A stretch of 64,000 nucleotides of DNA from Phoebastria nigripes (GCA_035582835.1 JAYKAV010003132.1:1861855-1925854), one strand, 5' to 3'; shown: positions 25,709 through 38,724, counted from the first letter of the stretch. Numbers and translations are program-made. The notes: generated by a model from the sequence alone, not told the origin.

Positions 25709-27587
25709 CTGGCAGCATGACTTCTCCCTGTTTTTTTTGTAGCTTGTTTTCAAGCAGGAATATTTTTTTTTATTGTCCGATACTGTCCTATTTTTACTCA
25801 CTTTTAATGCCCTCCATTGTATGTAATTATCTATTCTAGGCTCAGAAGCAATGCGAGCTTTTTATATTTGCAGATGGAGCTCACTTGCCAGAAGGGTATT
25901 TTTATCATGAGTTTCCACATAAAGGCAACCAAAGATCTTTGCAGAAGATAGGTGAATACCATTTGGAGGAGTCAGAAGGGAACAGCTCATGACAAAGCCA
26001 CTGGCAAATTCAACAGTTACCCATATTGGAAGCGAGTGGGCAAAGAAAACAGAGTATGTTGTACAAGTAGTTATGAATGCATTGTGGAAAACACTTCCTC
26101 GAAATAGATGCAAGGGGTTGGATTCATTTACAATGCACACATCTACAACTGAATTATTCACCCTAAACCCTATGAGGAGAAATAAACAATTTTAGGATTC
26201 ATCTGGCCTCTCCGGGATATTATATTTAGGATAAGACTTCGCATTAAAAGAACTTATTTTTCTCACTTACTGCATTTTCTGAATTATTACTACTATGTGG
26301 GAACCGGGGTGATTAGCTCAGACACAGACCTCTACACTGTGGAGATCCATAGCTAGTCAGATGAAACTTTCTCCAGGGGTCAGAAAAGTATGAACATAAA
26401 AATGCAGAAATAAGAGGAGAAAAATAGGTGTGTTTTTTCAGAGAATGGAAGGAAGGCAGTTTTTGGAGTCTAGTGACTTGTGTATATCCTCTGAGATTGT
26501 CTATATGCATATGTAGATATATAATGTCTGTAATAACAGGTGGTGTTCTTTGAACTTCCATGTCTTTGTATACATAGAAGCTATTTCTTTAGGGTCAGAT
26601 TATGATGAGTAGGGCAGCTATATCACACAAAAGTGCCTTGAAATTCACATTTGGGCTTGTTTCCTTTGCATTTATGTTTATGTTAATTTTAGGCTCTTCT
26701 GATAGCCGTAGGAGCAGTTTATACAACTAAAATAATAAAGCATTTGGCCCTCTTGCTGAATTTCAGTACCCTGAAAGATGGGAAACCCACAAAAAGCCCA
26801 GCTTCCTTGTTATCTCAGCTGCAGATATTACCACTTGAGGCAAAAAGAAAAGCCTGTGAAAAATGTGAAGACAGATACAAATGATGAGATCTTGAGGTTT
26901 ATTTGGGTTCCTGGGGAATCAAAACACTCAGCCAGAAAGTAAAGAAAGAAAAGAAATAATAATAAAAAAAATCTAAACCCTTACCATCTTACAGGACAGA
27001 AACTATCTTCCTTTTGTTTCCCAGTTCACAATAAATGGTATTTAACACTGTGCATTTAAGTCACTTTTTGTTGCATTTTAATCTGGTAATTAGTTTTTCC
27101 ATGAATCAAATACTTTTTAAGGAGATCAAACTGAAATAGCATTTAGCTTAATTCTGATGAGGCTGAAGCTATGCTTCATTTGACCAAGGGTGTTTAAGAG
27201 TTGAACAATAATGTGTAATATAGAAAGTCTTTAGCAGCAACCTTTTCCATTCTAACTAGTGCATAATATTGGTTTTGCAATCATTTAGTAATTATATAAG
27301 GAGGACATATTTATTACGAATTATTGATTTTATAATTACTGCTGCTGGTGTTCACATTATTACACAATGAAAATCTTTTAATATACAATGTTCTTCACCC
27401 TCAGCTGGCAAGCAGATAGTGCAATGCAATTTACTGAGTAGCCAAGAGTAGATTTTTATCGGCACTTTTTTTGCCAACTACCTAAGTGGCTTGCTTTCTG
27501 AAAAAAATATTGCTAATGGCACTTAAACCGAGAAGAATGTCCAATCTCTCAAGGTCATTCCTGGAAGATTATTATAGTCAGTCAATG

Positions 27588-27625
27588 AAGAAAGAGAGAG
27601 AGAGAAAGAAAGAGAGAGAGAGAAA
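27588..27625. repeat. (GA)n microsatellite
   Basis: An interrupted GA/GAAA tract of about 38 bases. Confidence 0.9.
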
Positions 27626-28195
27626 AATTTGTTTAATTGTTGAGTTATTTTACTGCTAATATCACCAGGAATTAAAAGTTATAGCTTTAAATTTGCTGTA
27701 AGCTAAATAGACATAAAAGGCCACTATCATACACTGGATCATGACACATGAAGATATATCTCTTATGAAATTGATTTTTCCATGTGTGCAGGCTGACTGC
27801 TCAGTGCAGCTAACCTGCCTGTAGAACTGCGGGGAAAAGTTATATTCGGGGCTAGTGTATAATTGTCAATATGTTTTATATTCTGGAACAAGGGATTTTT
27901 CTTCAAGACGTGTACAAAAGAGATTGTCCAAGTTCACCATTTGATTGGGTCTGCAGCTGCTCACTAATAGTTGTTGCTAAGAAACTGTCACCCCAAACAA
28001 AGAGGAGTTCTGCACCATCAGAAATCTTTGGAAATAGGGCTCTCCATTACTGGCATCAGAATTTAACACCCTGGTTACAGAATTTAGACCTGGCAGGTGC
28101 AGGGAAGAGGATGCAAGTACCTTCCACAACTTCTGCACTTGCCAGGATTGAAACTTTGACTGGAATCATGAGAGACTGCATCTCTGTTTCTTACA

Positions 28196-28230
28196 GACAC
28201 ACGTGCACATACACACACACACGCACACTC
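28196..28230. repeat. (CA)n microsatellite
   Basis: An interrupted CA repeat of about 35 bases. Confidence 0.9.
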
Positions 28231-30689
28231 TTAAACATATATGCAAATTTGGCAATGCGCCTAAGGTTGGATGTGAGTCTGAATTTCGTTGCTTGATTGC
28301 TTTCCCCTCAGTAAAATGATTTTGTTAGGATATGGTTGTCATGTAATCTTTTTGTGAAAGAAAAATACTAATAAAACACATCACACTGATATCAGCCTGT
28401 TCAATGAGAAGTATTGGTGTTTCATTCCCATATAGACTCCAGATCATCCCAGTTACATGATATCCTGCTCAGTGTCTCACCATTTATGGATTCATGCATA
28501 GAAACACAGAAAAGAAGAAAAAAATTCAGACTGGGACCTTTGAAATGGCAGAAGGAAGTTGCTGCCATACGACAGACCTGATACGGTCTGGCAAGGAGCA
28601 TATTTTGGATTTTACCAAAATATGAACATACATACAAGAAATCTAAACAGAGGAAGTAGAAATGCACATAAGTTCTTCACAGGCGTTTGACTCTTCAACA
28701 TGGGGGGAAAACCCTGAGATATATCAATACTGGGAAACGTTATCTTTTCTTTTTTTAAAGAAAGAAAGATGAAATAACATTATGCCCGCAGTGGCTTATG
28801 GAAAACAACACACACACAGAATAGAAATAGGAAAGATAACCTTTGTTTTTATAAGGGATACATTGCCACAAAATTATAAATGTGTTGCTTTTCTGAGGTT
28901 CATGAAATATAAAAGGATGATTGCAAAAGTACTATTGTGGTCATTCAGTCAATGGGATTGGGGCTATTTTTGAATTTGAGTATTTTAAGCTTTGTCTGGT
29001 ATATCCCTAGGTTGAGACAACATTGTTCTAACACCTTCCAGGTAATTGTGTCTAAAATAGAAGAGTCAGGAGCACGTCAGGACAACATGATTCCATAGCA
29101 AGATGACATCAGCACACAACACTTCACCTTGTTCCAGCTCACCGTACATTTTAGTTTCCGAAAAGAAGAAAGTGAGCTATGGGCTTTCTAACCAGGTCCA
29201 GATGGGTTAGAAGCACTCTGGGATTGCTTTGCTTTTACTAAGTGAAGTCTGGTGTTATAAACAATTACAGGAGTATATGCAATGTATCATAATGATTGTG
29301 ATATGCTGGCCATGGCAAGTTTCACAACTGGGTGTGCTTCATCATGACAAATGCCTGAGCAATGCAAGGTAAGGATCAATCAATCTTGACTCGGTGTTAA
29401 GATTAACTGGATGGTCTAATGAGTCTTTTCTGTCTCATATGGTAAAAGGAGATCAATCAATGCAGAAAATCAGATCAGTGACTTAAAAATAATGTTTTTT
29501 CAGCGTTTATACCCAGAAGTTTTAAACTTTGAAAAGTCTGTGAGCTATAAGAAAAATAACAAGAAAAATAAATCTGTTACTCCCTAATATTTTTTTTTTC
29601 AGCAAAACAAGTAGTAGCCAAACAAACATTACGACTTTCTCGTTGTGTTATACTCTACATAAGTTTTTGAAATGTGTAAAAAAGTACAATGTGAAAAGTA
29701 TGTTTAACTGGAAATTTAACACAACTTTTCATAAAATATTTGAAGATTTTGATAAAAGGTCTTAGATAAGATTCACTCTCTGAAGTGCCTCTTTCTCTCT
29801 CTGCTGTTTTTTTCTCTCTCCATTGACAATATAGTAAGCTGAAGATGATAAGTTTTCATATATAACCATTTGAAAACCTGGAGAGGGGTGAGTCTGAGCT
29901 GTGGATGTTCTGTGATGTGTGGGCACAACCATGACAACTCATTTAGTAGCGCAGTAACTTGGGTATTTAAAACATAATTTGATCAACACACCTGCAGAGA
30001 ACATTCCTGCATCAAAAATTCACTAATGTTTTCTAGTTCGGTTGAATAATATTACATAATTTTCAGAAACCAGTAGCCAGGAACAAAATATTTAAAGGTA
30101 AACTTTAAAAGGAAATTCAATTCCCATAAATCTAGACTATCAAATTTAAAAATTTAATCTATGCTTATAATGCCAGCCATAGTCAACAGAGATGAAAAGT
30201 CTGCTTCAGGGTACGATTCAACCTACTCTGCCTAGGTACACGTTGTAAGAGGAGATAAAGTGTCTGCTGGAGGTACTTAACTCTCTTTGTTGATTAAGGT
30301 AGGGAGTCCAGATGGCAAATTCAGATTACATACAGGACTTTTAGATTAATTACTTTGAGTTTCTCAAACCTGAAAGAAATAAACACATTATGCTTCAATG
30401 AAAATTTTTTATATTACTAAGTTCTGAATATTATCATTACCTTGGCTGAAATACGCAAATGGCTTTTTGGATTGTGTGTCCCGTTTTATAGGTAAGACAC
30501 TTGGAATTATCTAGGGAAAATGTCCTGTAAATGTCAAACAACTTCAACTGCACAGTATTTCAAGATCTAAACAAGCAGATTCCAAAACTATGGAAAAAAC
30601 TGTATCCTGCATCTTCTCTGCAGTTTACTCTTCTGTGGTTCAGTCTAGAAGTCCTAGTCAAAGACAAATTCCTTGCTGTGTCTGTACCA

Positions 30690-30691
<2 letters not shown>

Positions 30692-30721
<30 letters not shown>
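30692..30721. repeat. A30 homopolymer
   Basis: Thirty A in a row, preceded by accaat. No retrogene body was recognised upstream. Confidence 0.9.
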
Positions 30722-30724
<3 letters not shown>

Positions 30725-32616
30725 TTTTACTGCCCCAGAGATGTTACAATTTATGTAAAAGGTAAGAAACAACAGGACTTAAAGGCAAATGGAAAAGTGG
30801 GCATCTGATTTGCTCATAGGTCTTGCATTTCAGTGTTTTTTTAGAAACATTTTAATTAACAAAAGTGAAAGCAGCCTCCTTGTCTTAAGGTGACCAGCTA
30901 GGGCTCTCATGAAATCCTTTGTGCCTTTTTTTTTTTCTTGAAAATGTCAGGGAGTGCAATAATAACAATTAATGATGATGACTGTTGCTTCAAAGCCAAA
31001 GACTGTGAGTTTAATAGGTTCATAAGTCCATTCCTTGCTGTGGAAGTTGATTTGTGACATCCTGTCACAGACCTGTNGGGCATTTTGTTAGTGCTGGTAC
31101 AGAAATATTTTATTTTCCCTGAAAAAAAAGGAAAAATAATAAAAGTGATAAGAACCATTTTAAGCATTCTTCAACATTTAGAGGGTTTTTAAAATTTATT
31201 ATGTAAGAAAAATGAAATTAAGTGCAAATATATTTTATCAAAACACAAAAATGCAATACCCCTTGGAAGAGAAACATCAGCAAAGATAAGTATAGTAATG
31301 AATTGGGTTTTTTTTCCGTGGAATGCNGGTGAAAACAACCGATCTCTACTGGAAAAATAAGAAATTTACAGAAGTTAACATGAAATTGTGAGACCACTTC
31401 AAAATTTTTCTTCTGTTAGTTTGCTTCAATGCTATACTAANTGCCAACTGATCATATATCTGTCCATCTTGAAAGCTATTTTCATGCCATCAGCTGTCTT
31501 TCACTTTTAAAATGTACACAATTTTTTATGTAGCTTCTGCTTTAGCCAAAGACCATTGGATGTAATTGCATAAGGGGTGATAGGCTGAGACCACTATCAT
31601 TGACTTGAAGGCCTCAATGACTTGCAAACTTCTTACAGGCTCAGCTATTAAAGAGACAGAATAATTACAATCTGTCAGTACAAAGACAGCTAACTGTTTT
31701 TAAGGGGGTTTGGGTTTGTTTTTCTTTTTTTTTAAAGACAGCTAAAATAAGCATCTTCCTCTAGTTAATCTTGTAAACTACCTCTTCAGAAAACAAAACT
31801 AACCATATTTAAAAGCCGATTCTTCTCACCTGAAGATTACAAGCCAGGCAAAAGAGATGTCCTTTTTTCTCCATCAGTTACGGAGGAAACCAAGACGACT
31901 GACAAGAAACCTCACAATTCAATAGTAATATTGAAGTGAAATGGATCTCTTTCTACAAGCACTTCTTAATTTAATGGAAATAATACAAACTGAAAAAAAA
32001 TTTAAAGCCACCACTTTAGCAGTCTGTAAATCAGTATGATTTCACAGTTGCTGTTTAAACTGAGTTTTCAGAGGTTTCTTTACTTTTAAGTCTAAAAGTA
32101 AAACCTTGATTCAGTCTTCAGTTTTGTCTAAGCAAAATGCTTCAGCTGGTGCAAAATAAAATCAATATAGGTAGGAATAACAATAGTAATTACACAATAA
32201 TATTGATACACTCTTATTTTTACTGTATTCTTGAATAAAAATGGACTTAATTCCATGACAAAATGATAAACTGTCTTTTTTCTCAGATGGAAATATGATT
32301 TACACCCTTACTATGAATAAATTTCTATAAAAGAAGGATTTTTATCTTTCATGGGGTCAGATAAGAAATTAAATATCCTAGAATGAAGCCTGCATTTTTC
32401 TAGAGACTAAATCGCAAGTTATTTGAAGGCAGTTCTGTCTGTCATTTACTTTCAGCTTCACTTAATTGGAATGGCAAATAAAGCTTTACATTGCTCCATG
32501 TCACCTCTATAATGCTTGTGACTTCTTTCAGAGAATACAGATGCTGTCTTTTCTCGTTAGCTACCTGCTTTTCATCAACTACTTTATGGCAGACAAATCA
32601 CTGGTGAACCTTTATA

Positions 32617-34170
32617 GGAGTCTTAGATTTTGAAGTTAGAAGATATCACTGGGTTTATTTAGTTTAGCCTCCTTCATAGTACAGAACATAAGATTTTTAA
32701 TTCCTGCTTCAAGTCAATAGCAGTGCTTTGCAGAGAATAATCTTTTAGAGGAAAACAAAATCCAATCTTGTTAAAAAAAATTCCAGTGATGGAGAATCCA
32801 ATATAAATCTTGTCATTCTAACAGTTAATTACTCACACCATAAAAACGTAACTGTCTCTACTCTAAATTTCCACTCACTTTTTCTTTTCTCTTGTCCACC
32901 GGATTACCTCTGTACTTTTATTATCTTTATTTTTATTTTTATATTTTTACTGTGGTGTTTCCCCATTTTGTACATGTGACAACCATGCTTTTCTCCTAAA
33001 TACATTACTTGTTATTAGCCACACTGAAAATACACACCAGGCTTAGACACAAAACCTATTATTGCATGTCAGCTGATCTCTACTGTCTGTTCCATCGTGT
33101 ACAATAAATCTGGGTTAAACGTAAGATAAGCTGAGTTTGCTTAGCCCTCTTTTCACTGAGCTAAACTAATTCCAACAACCTTGATTTTCTGCAGGGTAGA
33201 CTACTCCCATGGATAGTTATCATGAATCAGCTGACTTGTTATGTGTGATGCCAGAATAACTTGTTCATATATCTGAGTCTAATAGTATCCTTGTCCCTAG
33301 ATTATTGGAGACAGAGAGCACTGCGTATCAGTGGCCTGTATTCTTCATTATTTATCATTCCTTTAGCTTTTGTATCAACTCCAAGCTTTACTGGTAATGA
33401 TTTTACGTTTTCTTCCACCTTGTTGATAAAATGTTTACTAGCATAGAGCCAAAAATCAATGCCAGGGAGACCCCAGTCAGAACACACCTTATTAGTATTA
33501 ATTCCCAATTTTCAGTTACGTTGTGGGACATAGTTATCAACCATTTCTTTAATAATTCAATTTGAAAAACAATGGGGTTTTAATTTTTTTTTTAGTTTCT
33601 TGTCAACTTCTTTAAGAGTTACATTATTATTCAACATTATTACTTTATTGAATTGAATCAGTCCTCTCATCAAAGCATTGACATGAGCTGGTTTATTTCC
33701 AACCTGTGCGTATGCACTGGCATTAATACATTACATTCTTTAATTCATTGTTAATTCAGGCTTGTCTCAAATGGTCAAATTTGAATGAAACTTGTAATTG
33801 CCTGGATTATCCTATTTATTCTTCCTTTTAAAGTTTGTTACTATACATTCTTTGCGTTACACNCCTGGCATGTCCTGAAGTTTTAAAGACTGGATTAAAT
33901 CTACTTTAATGATCTGGGTAGCTCCTGAGCCAGATCTTTAAAATTCTTAAATACAAGATTACTGAGTCCTAATGATTTAAAAGGGAATCTCACATGAACC
34001 CAATAATACAATTTGAATGGAGAGTATTTCATCATGATGTGACAACCAAGTACGATCAGAACCCTTCACTGATCATTTCTAGGGTTTCTATTTCCATTAT
34101 AGATATTTCTACCAATACCATGCACTACCATCCCAGTCTCCTGTTGGCCCATGCAATATGTACTATTTTG
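32617..34170 (-). mobile_element. Ancient CR1/L3-like LINE, antisense
   Basis: An old LINE read on the minus strand, about 1.5 kb from its 3' end into the reverse-transcriptase region. The plus strand shows reverse-complement landmarks in the correct order: the 3' end with agattttgaagttagaagat (about 32628), ccagtgatggagaatcca (about 32784), aatgccagggagacccc (about 33459), cttgtaattgcctggattat (33791), aatgatttaaaa (about 33970), and gaatggagagtatttcatca (about 34014). On the minus strand, 33832 to 33791 translates as FKRKNK*DNPGNYK. This is the same conserved segment that the young CR1 at 21486 has as YKKGRKEDPGNYR, here with a stop codon. Stops and indels occur throughout, so it is a fossil. 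The upstream limit is uncertain. An ancestral amniote CR1 or an L3 are both possible. Confidence 0.7.
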
Positions 34171-35057
34171 AATGACACGTTGTCATTGACTTTGAAATGT
34201 AAATTGTTCAGACAACTTTTTAGTAGCAGTTACAAACCAAGGTGTCTTCACTGGAAGAATTTACCCTTCAGGTGAGCTGCATAAGTGAGTTGTAGTATTC
34301 CCTGGAGAAAAGGGATGTAGTAAGGGTTCCTAGCTCTTTTGATAATTAACACAAAAAGTCAGATCAAGAGGTTGTCCAGCAGAATCTAATCTCTGCTTCC
34401 AGAGCTGGGCTACCAGCTGTTTCCTTTAACATTGTAGAAAAGGAAAGGGAAGGCAAAAATGGGGTGAAAAGGCACCTGTCTTCAATACCATCCATGGTAA
34501 CAAAGAGATCATATCATTACATCTTCAGTCACATCTGATCAAGCCACTGTAATGATATCCCCTACTGTCACTCCCGTCCTTTGCTCATCATTTTTACAAC
34601 TGTGGTAGTTATGCTACCTCTGGTGCTGTTTACCATCTAGAATTACTGTTGGGGCTGCTTCAATCTCTATTGTGCTGTTAATAGTAAATTTAGCCATCTG
34701 AGTAGATCCTCATATTGGTACTTAATGGCTTCTGAACTAGTTCCCACTGCAATAGAATTGCTTTGTTGCTGTCTAAGGACATTGAGAACAAACACACATG
34801 CACACAACTTCCAGGGAGAGCAGCCAGGGACCGTTTTCAAGATCACCCTTTGTTAACCAGCCAAGGAGCAATAACTCTGTAATCAGCATGAATGTGGAAA
34901 CCAGCTGATATTTAGATGTTTAAATGGTTAGAACACTTACTGGGCAAGGATAAACCTTAACTTCTGGTCTTTCACTGGAAGTCCATGGCATCTTTCATAG
35001 CAATTCGCAAATTTGAAGTCTGTTCTTTTAGGTAAGACACCAGATGATAGTCATTCA
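34171..35057. other. Non-coding DNA, possible further LINE fossil
   Basis: No gene was seen. The first 200 bases may continue the antisense LINE fossil, but landmarks fade and I would not extend it without alignment. Confidence 0.5.
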
Positions 35058-35170
35058 GAAGGTCTGGGTTCAATACAGACCTGCNGCTGCAATCTTGCTC
35101 TCACTAACCTATGTCCATCAATAAAAAGGAGATAATGATGCCTCCTCTACCTTCATTGTCTAGTTAGATC
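35058..35170 (+). mobile_element. MIR-like (CORE-SINE) fossil
   Basis: gaaggtctgggttcaatac resembles the tRNA-like B-box part. It is followed by ctcactaacctatg, aataaaaaggagataatgatgcctcc and ttagatcataaac, in the order of a MIR-type SINE. The copy is diverged. Confidence 0.45.
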
Positions 35171-35853
35171 ATAAACTTCATTACAGAAGGTTGTGTGTGG
35201 GGTTTTGTCTGTTTGTTGGCTTTTTTGTTTTGTTTTGGTACTCTGAGTATATACAGCACAACAGGACTCTGATCAGTTGAATAGGTAACCATACTCTGTT
35301 AAGAATATTAGTATCATTACATGGCCTCATCATTTCTTTGTCTTTCTCTGGAGTCTGCAGTACAGCATACATGTGGAATATCTTATATATTCCTCTCCTC
35401 CTACCTTCCCCAGGAAAGAAAACTTTAAAAATGTTTTCATATTTCATTGATTTTATCAGAACAATTCTTTTGGGCAATATCTGAAATCATAAACCTCAAA
35501 CTGGCTGAGGAGATGGCAGGTAATATGTATAGCCATGTATTCATTATGTTTTTCCCAGTGACTGCACACATGTTGAATACCAGAAACATACTTCGGTTTT
35601 AGACAGTAAATATTATTTAAAATGGCATATAAGTTCAATCAGCAATTAATAATAAAATCAAGCCAGTCATTCCAGATTCTCATTTGTGTAGTACATATTT
35701 GGTCCTGTGCTTCTTGACTGACGTTATCTGAAAACATGCAAATGAAAACAGTCAACTCGGTTGTATATGAAGTACAGGAGGAAAAAAGGAACTCTCATTT
35801 CACACTGTGTTTACCTATCATTTTAAGGGATTGCCTATATTGTGGAAATATCT

Positions 35854-35855
<2 letters not shown>

Positions 35856-35891
<36 letters not shown>

Positions 35892-35916
35892 NTTTTGTTT
35901 TGTTTTGTTTTGTTTA
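35856..35916. repeat. T41 homopolymer and (TTTTG)n
   Basis: About 41 T (one N near the end) are followed by four TTTTG units. The opposite strand would be an A-run, but no retrogene body was recognised on either side. Confidence 0.9.
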
Positions 35917-36460
35917 ATTAATACAGAGTACTCTGCCTTAATGGTAAGCAGAGAAAAAGATTCCCGCTTTTTCAGCATTTGCTACTATGTATTTTATTTT
36001 TATTTTTTTCTTCCAGTCTTCATCTCTGCAACAGCTCCATTTACTTTGAATGGCATCACATAAAACATTTCACATTACATGAACTGTGCTTCTCTCAACT
36101 GTTTTCCTATATAAAAGAAACAAGTANAAATCTTGTCTTCTACCCAAATGTAATATAATGAATATGGCTATCTAATGGATACAGCTCTGTCTGATTTTCT
36201 GTTGGGGAACAAATTAATTTACTAGAAAGAAAAAAAAGAAAATAATTTAAAGTAACATGATGTCACTAAAGAAACATTTTGACTACTGCTGTACACGGTT
36301 ACATTGTTCTTCTGTCATTTTCATTGCTATTGGTCTNTTTTCCTATAGAGGTCTGTCTTTAGACCTACTAAGAACACATGAACCAATTGATCAGGTTTAA
36401 TTTAAGCTGACAGGGAGGTAGCCTGCTTGAAGATACTTATTTCCTATAAGTTTCATGAGA

Positions 36461-36508
36461 AAACAAAACCAAAAACAAACAAACAAACAAACAAACAAAC
36501 AAACAAAA
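36461..36508. repeat. (AAAC)n microsatellite
   Basis: About ten AAAC units, partly degenerate at the 5' side. Confidence 0.9.
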
Positions 36509-36743
36509 GACTGGTTGAGAAAAGGAAGTCTAGTCATACCCTACTGGTGGCTGTTACAGAAATAGTAGCAGGTACTTGGTCCTTATTTACACATCAATAA
36601 ATCCATGTGGGAACATACTAACAGCAAGAAGGAAATGAAGTTTAATCATGCTTTCTTGGATTATATGGGTTTTGTTGATCCTGCCTTGGGACAAGGATTT
36701 TTCTACATGTTCTGTTGTAGTCCCTTCATTCAGATGTTTCCGT

Positions 36744-36748
36744 GATGG
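36744..36748 (+). repeat. Target-site duplication, 5' copy (GATGG)
   Basis: GATGG immediately before the LTR, repeated exactly at 37279-37283. Confidence 0.85.
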
Positions 36749-36988
36749 TGTCCTGGTTTCGGCTGGGATAGAGTTAATTTTCTTCCTAGTGCTGTGTTTT
36801 GGATTTAGTATGAGAAGAATGTTGATAACACGCTGATGTTTTTAGTTGTTGCTAAGTAGTCTACTAGTCAAGGACTTTTCAGCTTCCCATGCTCTGCCAG
36901 GTGCACAACAAGCTGGGAGGGAGCATAGCCAGGACAGCTAGCCCAACTGGCCAATGGAGTATTCCATACCATGTGATGTCATGCTCAA

Positions 36989-36996
36989 TATATAAA
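36989..36996 (+). promoter_or_regulatory. TATA box of the solo LTR
   Basis: TATATAAA, about 240 bases after the LTR start and 150 before the ATTAAA signal, in the expected place for the LTR promoter. It follows the CRE-like tgatgtca at 36974-36981, which has one change from the palindrome kept in the other two copies. Confidence 0.75.
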
Positions 36997-37141
36997 GAGG
37001 AGGCGTGGTTCAGGAAGTAGCGATCGCTGCTTGGGTATCGCTCAGAGGGTAGTGAGCAATTGCATTGTGCATCACTCATTTTGTATATTCTATCATTATT
37101 ATTATTAATACTACCATTATTTTCCCTTCCTTTTCTGTTTT

Positions 37142-37147
37142 ATTAAA
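37142..37147 (+). terminator. ATTAAA polyadenylation signal of the solo LTR
   Basis: ATTAAA followed by ctgtctttatctcaa, the same context as in the 3' LTR at 62755. It marks the end of the R region. Confidence 0.7.
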
Positions 37148-37278
37148 CTGTCTTTATCTCAATCCACAAATTTTACTTTTTTTTTTTCCCAATTCTCTCC
37201 CCCATCCCACTGAGGGGAGGGGGGGAGTGAGCGAGTGGCTGTGTGGTGTTTGGCTGCCTGCCAGGTTAAACCACAACA

Positions 37279-37283
37279 GATGG
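37279..37283 (+). repeat. Target-site duplication, 3' copy (GATGG)
   Basis: GATGG directly after the LTR end, an exact match to 36744-36748. Confidence 0.85.
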
Positions 37284-38724
37284 CTAAGTTACAGGCAAGG
37301 GATGACCAGGATTGTGCTTTTGCCCATAATGGTTGAGAAAGGCGGATTTGGGGATGCAATACCTTGACCAAGACTGGTTGAGCATGAAACAACAAGGGAA
37401 ATAAACTGCTTACCAAGAACATAAATTAAGTTTTTGAATGGTTTGCATATGTGTATAATCATCACTGTTATTCTAAGTGAACTTTGTGTTTATGGATGTG
37501 TGTTTATACAAAAATAGAAAATGTAAAGGGAAAAAAGAACTGCATCCTCAGAAAGGATATAGAAAGTTAGGCGCAGAAAAGAGAAAACATGTTTGGGTAC
37601 ACACACCAAAAAAAAAGAAAAAAGTCNAATGTCAGCTCTTTTTTTAAAACAGAATCATACCAATTCTTTGCTACATAAAATGTATTTAAACAAGAACTTA
37701 TGTAAATTGCTAAATAAATAATTTCTGAACAAGAAATAGAAACATTCTGCAGTTTATTGAGATGCCTAAATTGGGTTACATGTGTACATCCACTAAAGAG
37801 AAGGAAAAAAAAATTACTTCTCAAAGCTGGATGAGTAGCCCAGATAAAAATTGAATTGCTCTCCAGATATACCTGTCCTTCTCCACTAACTACACTCTAG
37901 GACAAGAAGAGTTTTAACTTCAACTTGTTACTGGCCTAATGCCAAGGTGAGATGAATAAAAGCCAAACTACAAAATTGGGTTTGATTCCTTCATTAAAGC
38001 CAGTAGAAAGTAGAGGAATAATAATGATATAAAAGTACATTCTCCAGGGTAAATTTGTGCTGTTTCAAGTCTCCAAAGAAATAGATTTTGGCTTCAAAAA
38101 GATCCATGAATGTTGGTTTTGTCATGGTCTCAAAACATTGACTTCAAAACAGGACACATTTTCAGTCACCCAACTTAAAAATAGAGTCTTCGGTTTTTTT
38201 CTCAAAAAAATAGTTCATACTAGCTCAGAAATGGAATTTTTTTTTTTTTTTTTCATAAATTGATCACAACAACCTTTTCTTTTCTAATGGGTTAAATTTA
38301 AAGTTTGAAACAATCTAAAATTCCAATTTTTTTTCTTCTTTTTTCATATGGTTTGGTATTAAATTCATCATCCTTCGAAGAATAACTGTGAATTCTAACA
38401 CCTCTTATTTATGAGGTTAAAAACAGATCAATATAGTGCTTAACTGGAGTATAAGCCATGTGGTAGCCTGATGCCAAGTTCAAGGATGGTCTTGTTTCAT
38501 CATCAAGCTCCCCAAAGATAAGAGCTAGTTGGATTCTGGTTTGGGACCCAGACAAATCCATCATTTCATTATGAATGTGTCGTACATCTTTGAGTAACCT
38601 TGACCAAGGGTATGGATTCCTGAAGAATTTACCAATAGCTAAGTTTGGTGCTGCGATTTTCATTGTATCTGTTGCTGNCTGGTCACTGTCTGTAGGTGCT
38701 CTTTTTTCCAAGTGGTGTGCACAT
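37284..38724. other. Unique AT-rich non-coding DNA between two LTRs
   Basis: No gene was recognised. A minus-strand frame is open from 38969 to 38409 and crosses into the following LTR. See the findings for why it is not called a gene. Confidence 0.55.

Larger units (their letters stand above)
25709..32616. other. Unique AT-rich non-coding DNA, possible conserved element
   Basis: No gene was recognised. 25862-26195 has open frames of 68-99 codons on both strands but no domain, splice pattern or poly(A) tail to support a gene. 27020-27480 is repeat-free, rich in TAAT/ATTA cores and looks like a candidate conserved non-coding element. Simple repeats: (GA)n at 27588-27625, (CA)n at 28196-28230 and A30 at 30692-30721. 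Confidence 0.55.
35171..36748. other. Unique AT-rich non-coding DNA with simple repeats
   Basis: No gene was recognised. The stretch holds the T-run at 35856 and the (AAAC)n at 36461, and ends at the target duplication of the solo LTR. Confidence 0.6.
36749..37278 (+). mobile_element. Solo LTR of an avian endogenous retrovirus
   Basis: A 530-bp LTR bounded by TGTCCTGG and CCACAACA and flanked by a perfect 5-bp duplication (GATGG). It is therefore a solo LTR left by recombination between the two LTRs of a provirus. It has U3 features, a TATA box at 36989-36996 and an ATTAAA polyadenylation signal at 37142-37147. The start, the U3 block before the TATA box (ttccataccat, tgatgtcatgctca), the actgtctttatctcaa segment and the 3' end match the paired LTRs at 60222 and 62292. 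The stretch between TATA and ATTAAA (about 37000-37135) does not. The 5-bp duplication suits an ERVL-type integrase. Class assignment is not certain. Confidence 0.93.

Noticed and set aside
25862..26195. Possible small gene, open on both strands (99 and 68 codons)
   Set aside because: No domain, signal peptide, splice sites or paralogue was recognised. Opposite-strand openness suggests composition or chance.
30692..30721. A30 run as a retrocopy tail
   Set aside because: Sequence before it shows no domain or long open frame, and no flanking duplication was found.
35856..35916. T41 run as the tail of an antisense retrocopy
   Set aside because: Downstream sequence has no recognisable coding sense, and the run passes into a TTTTG microsatellite.
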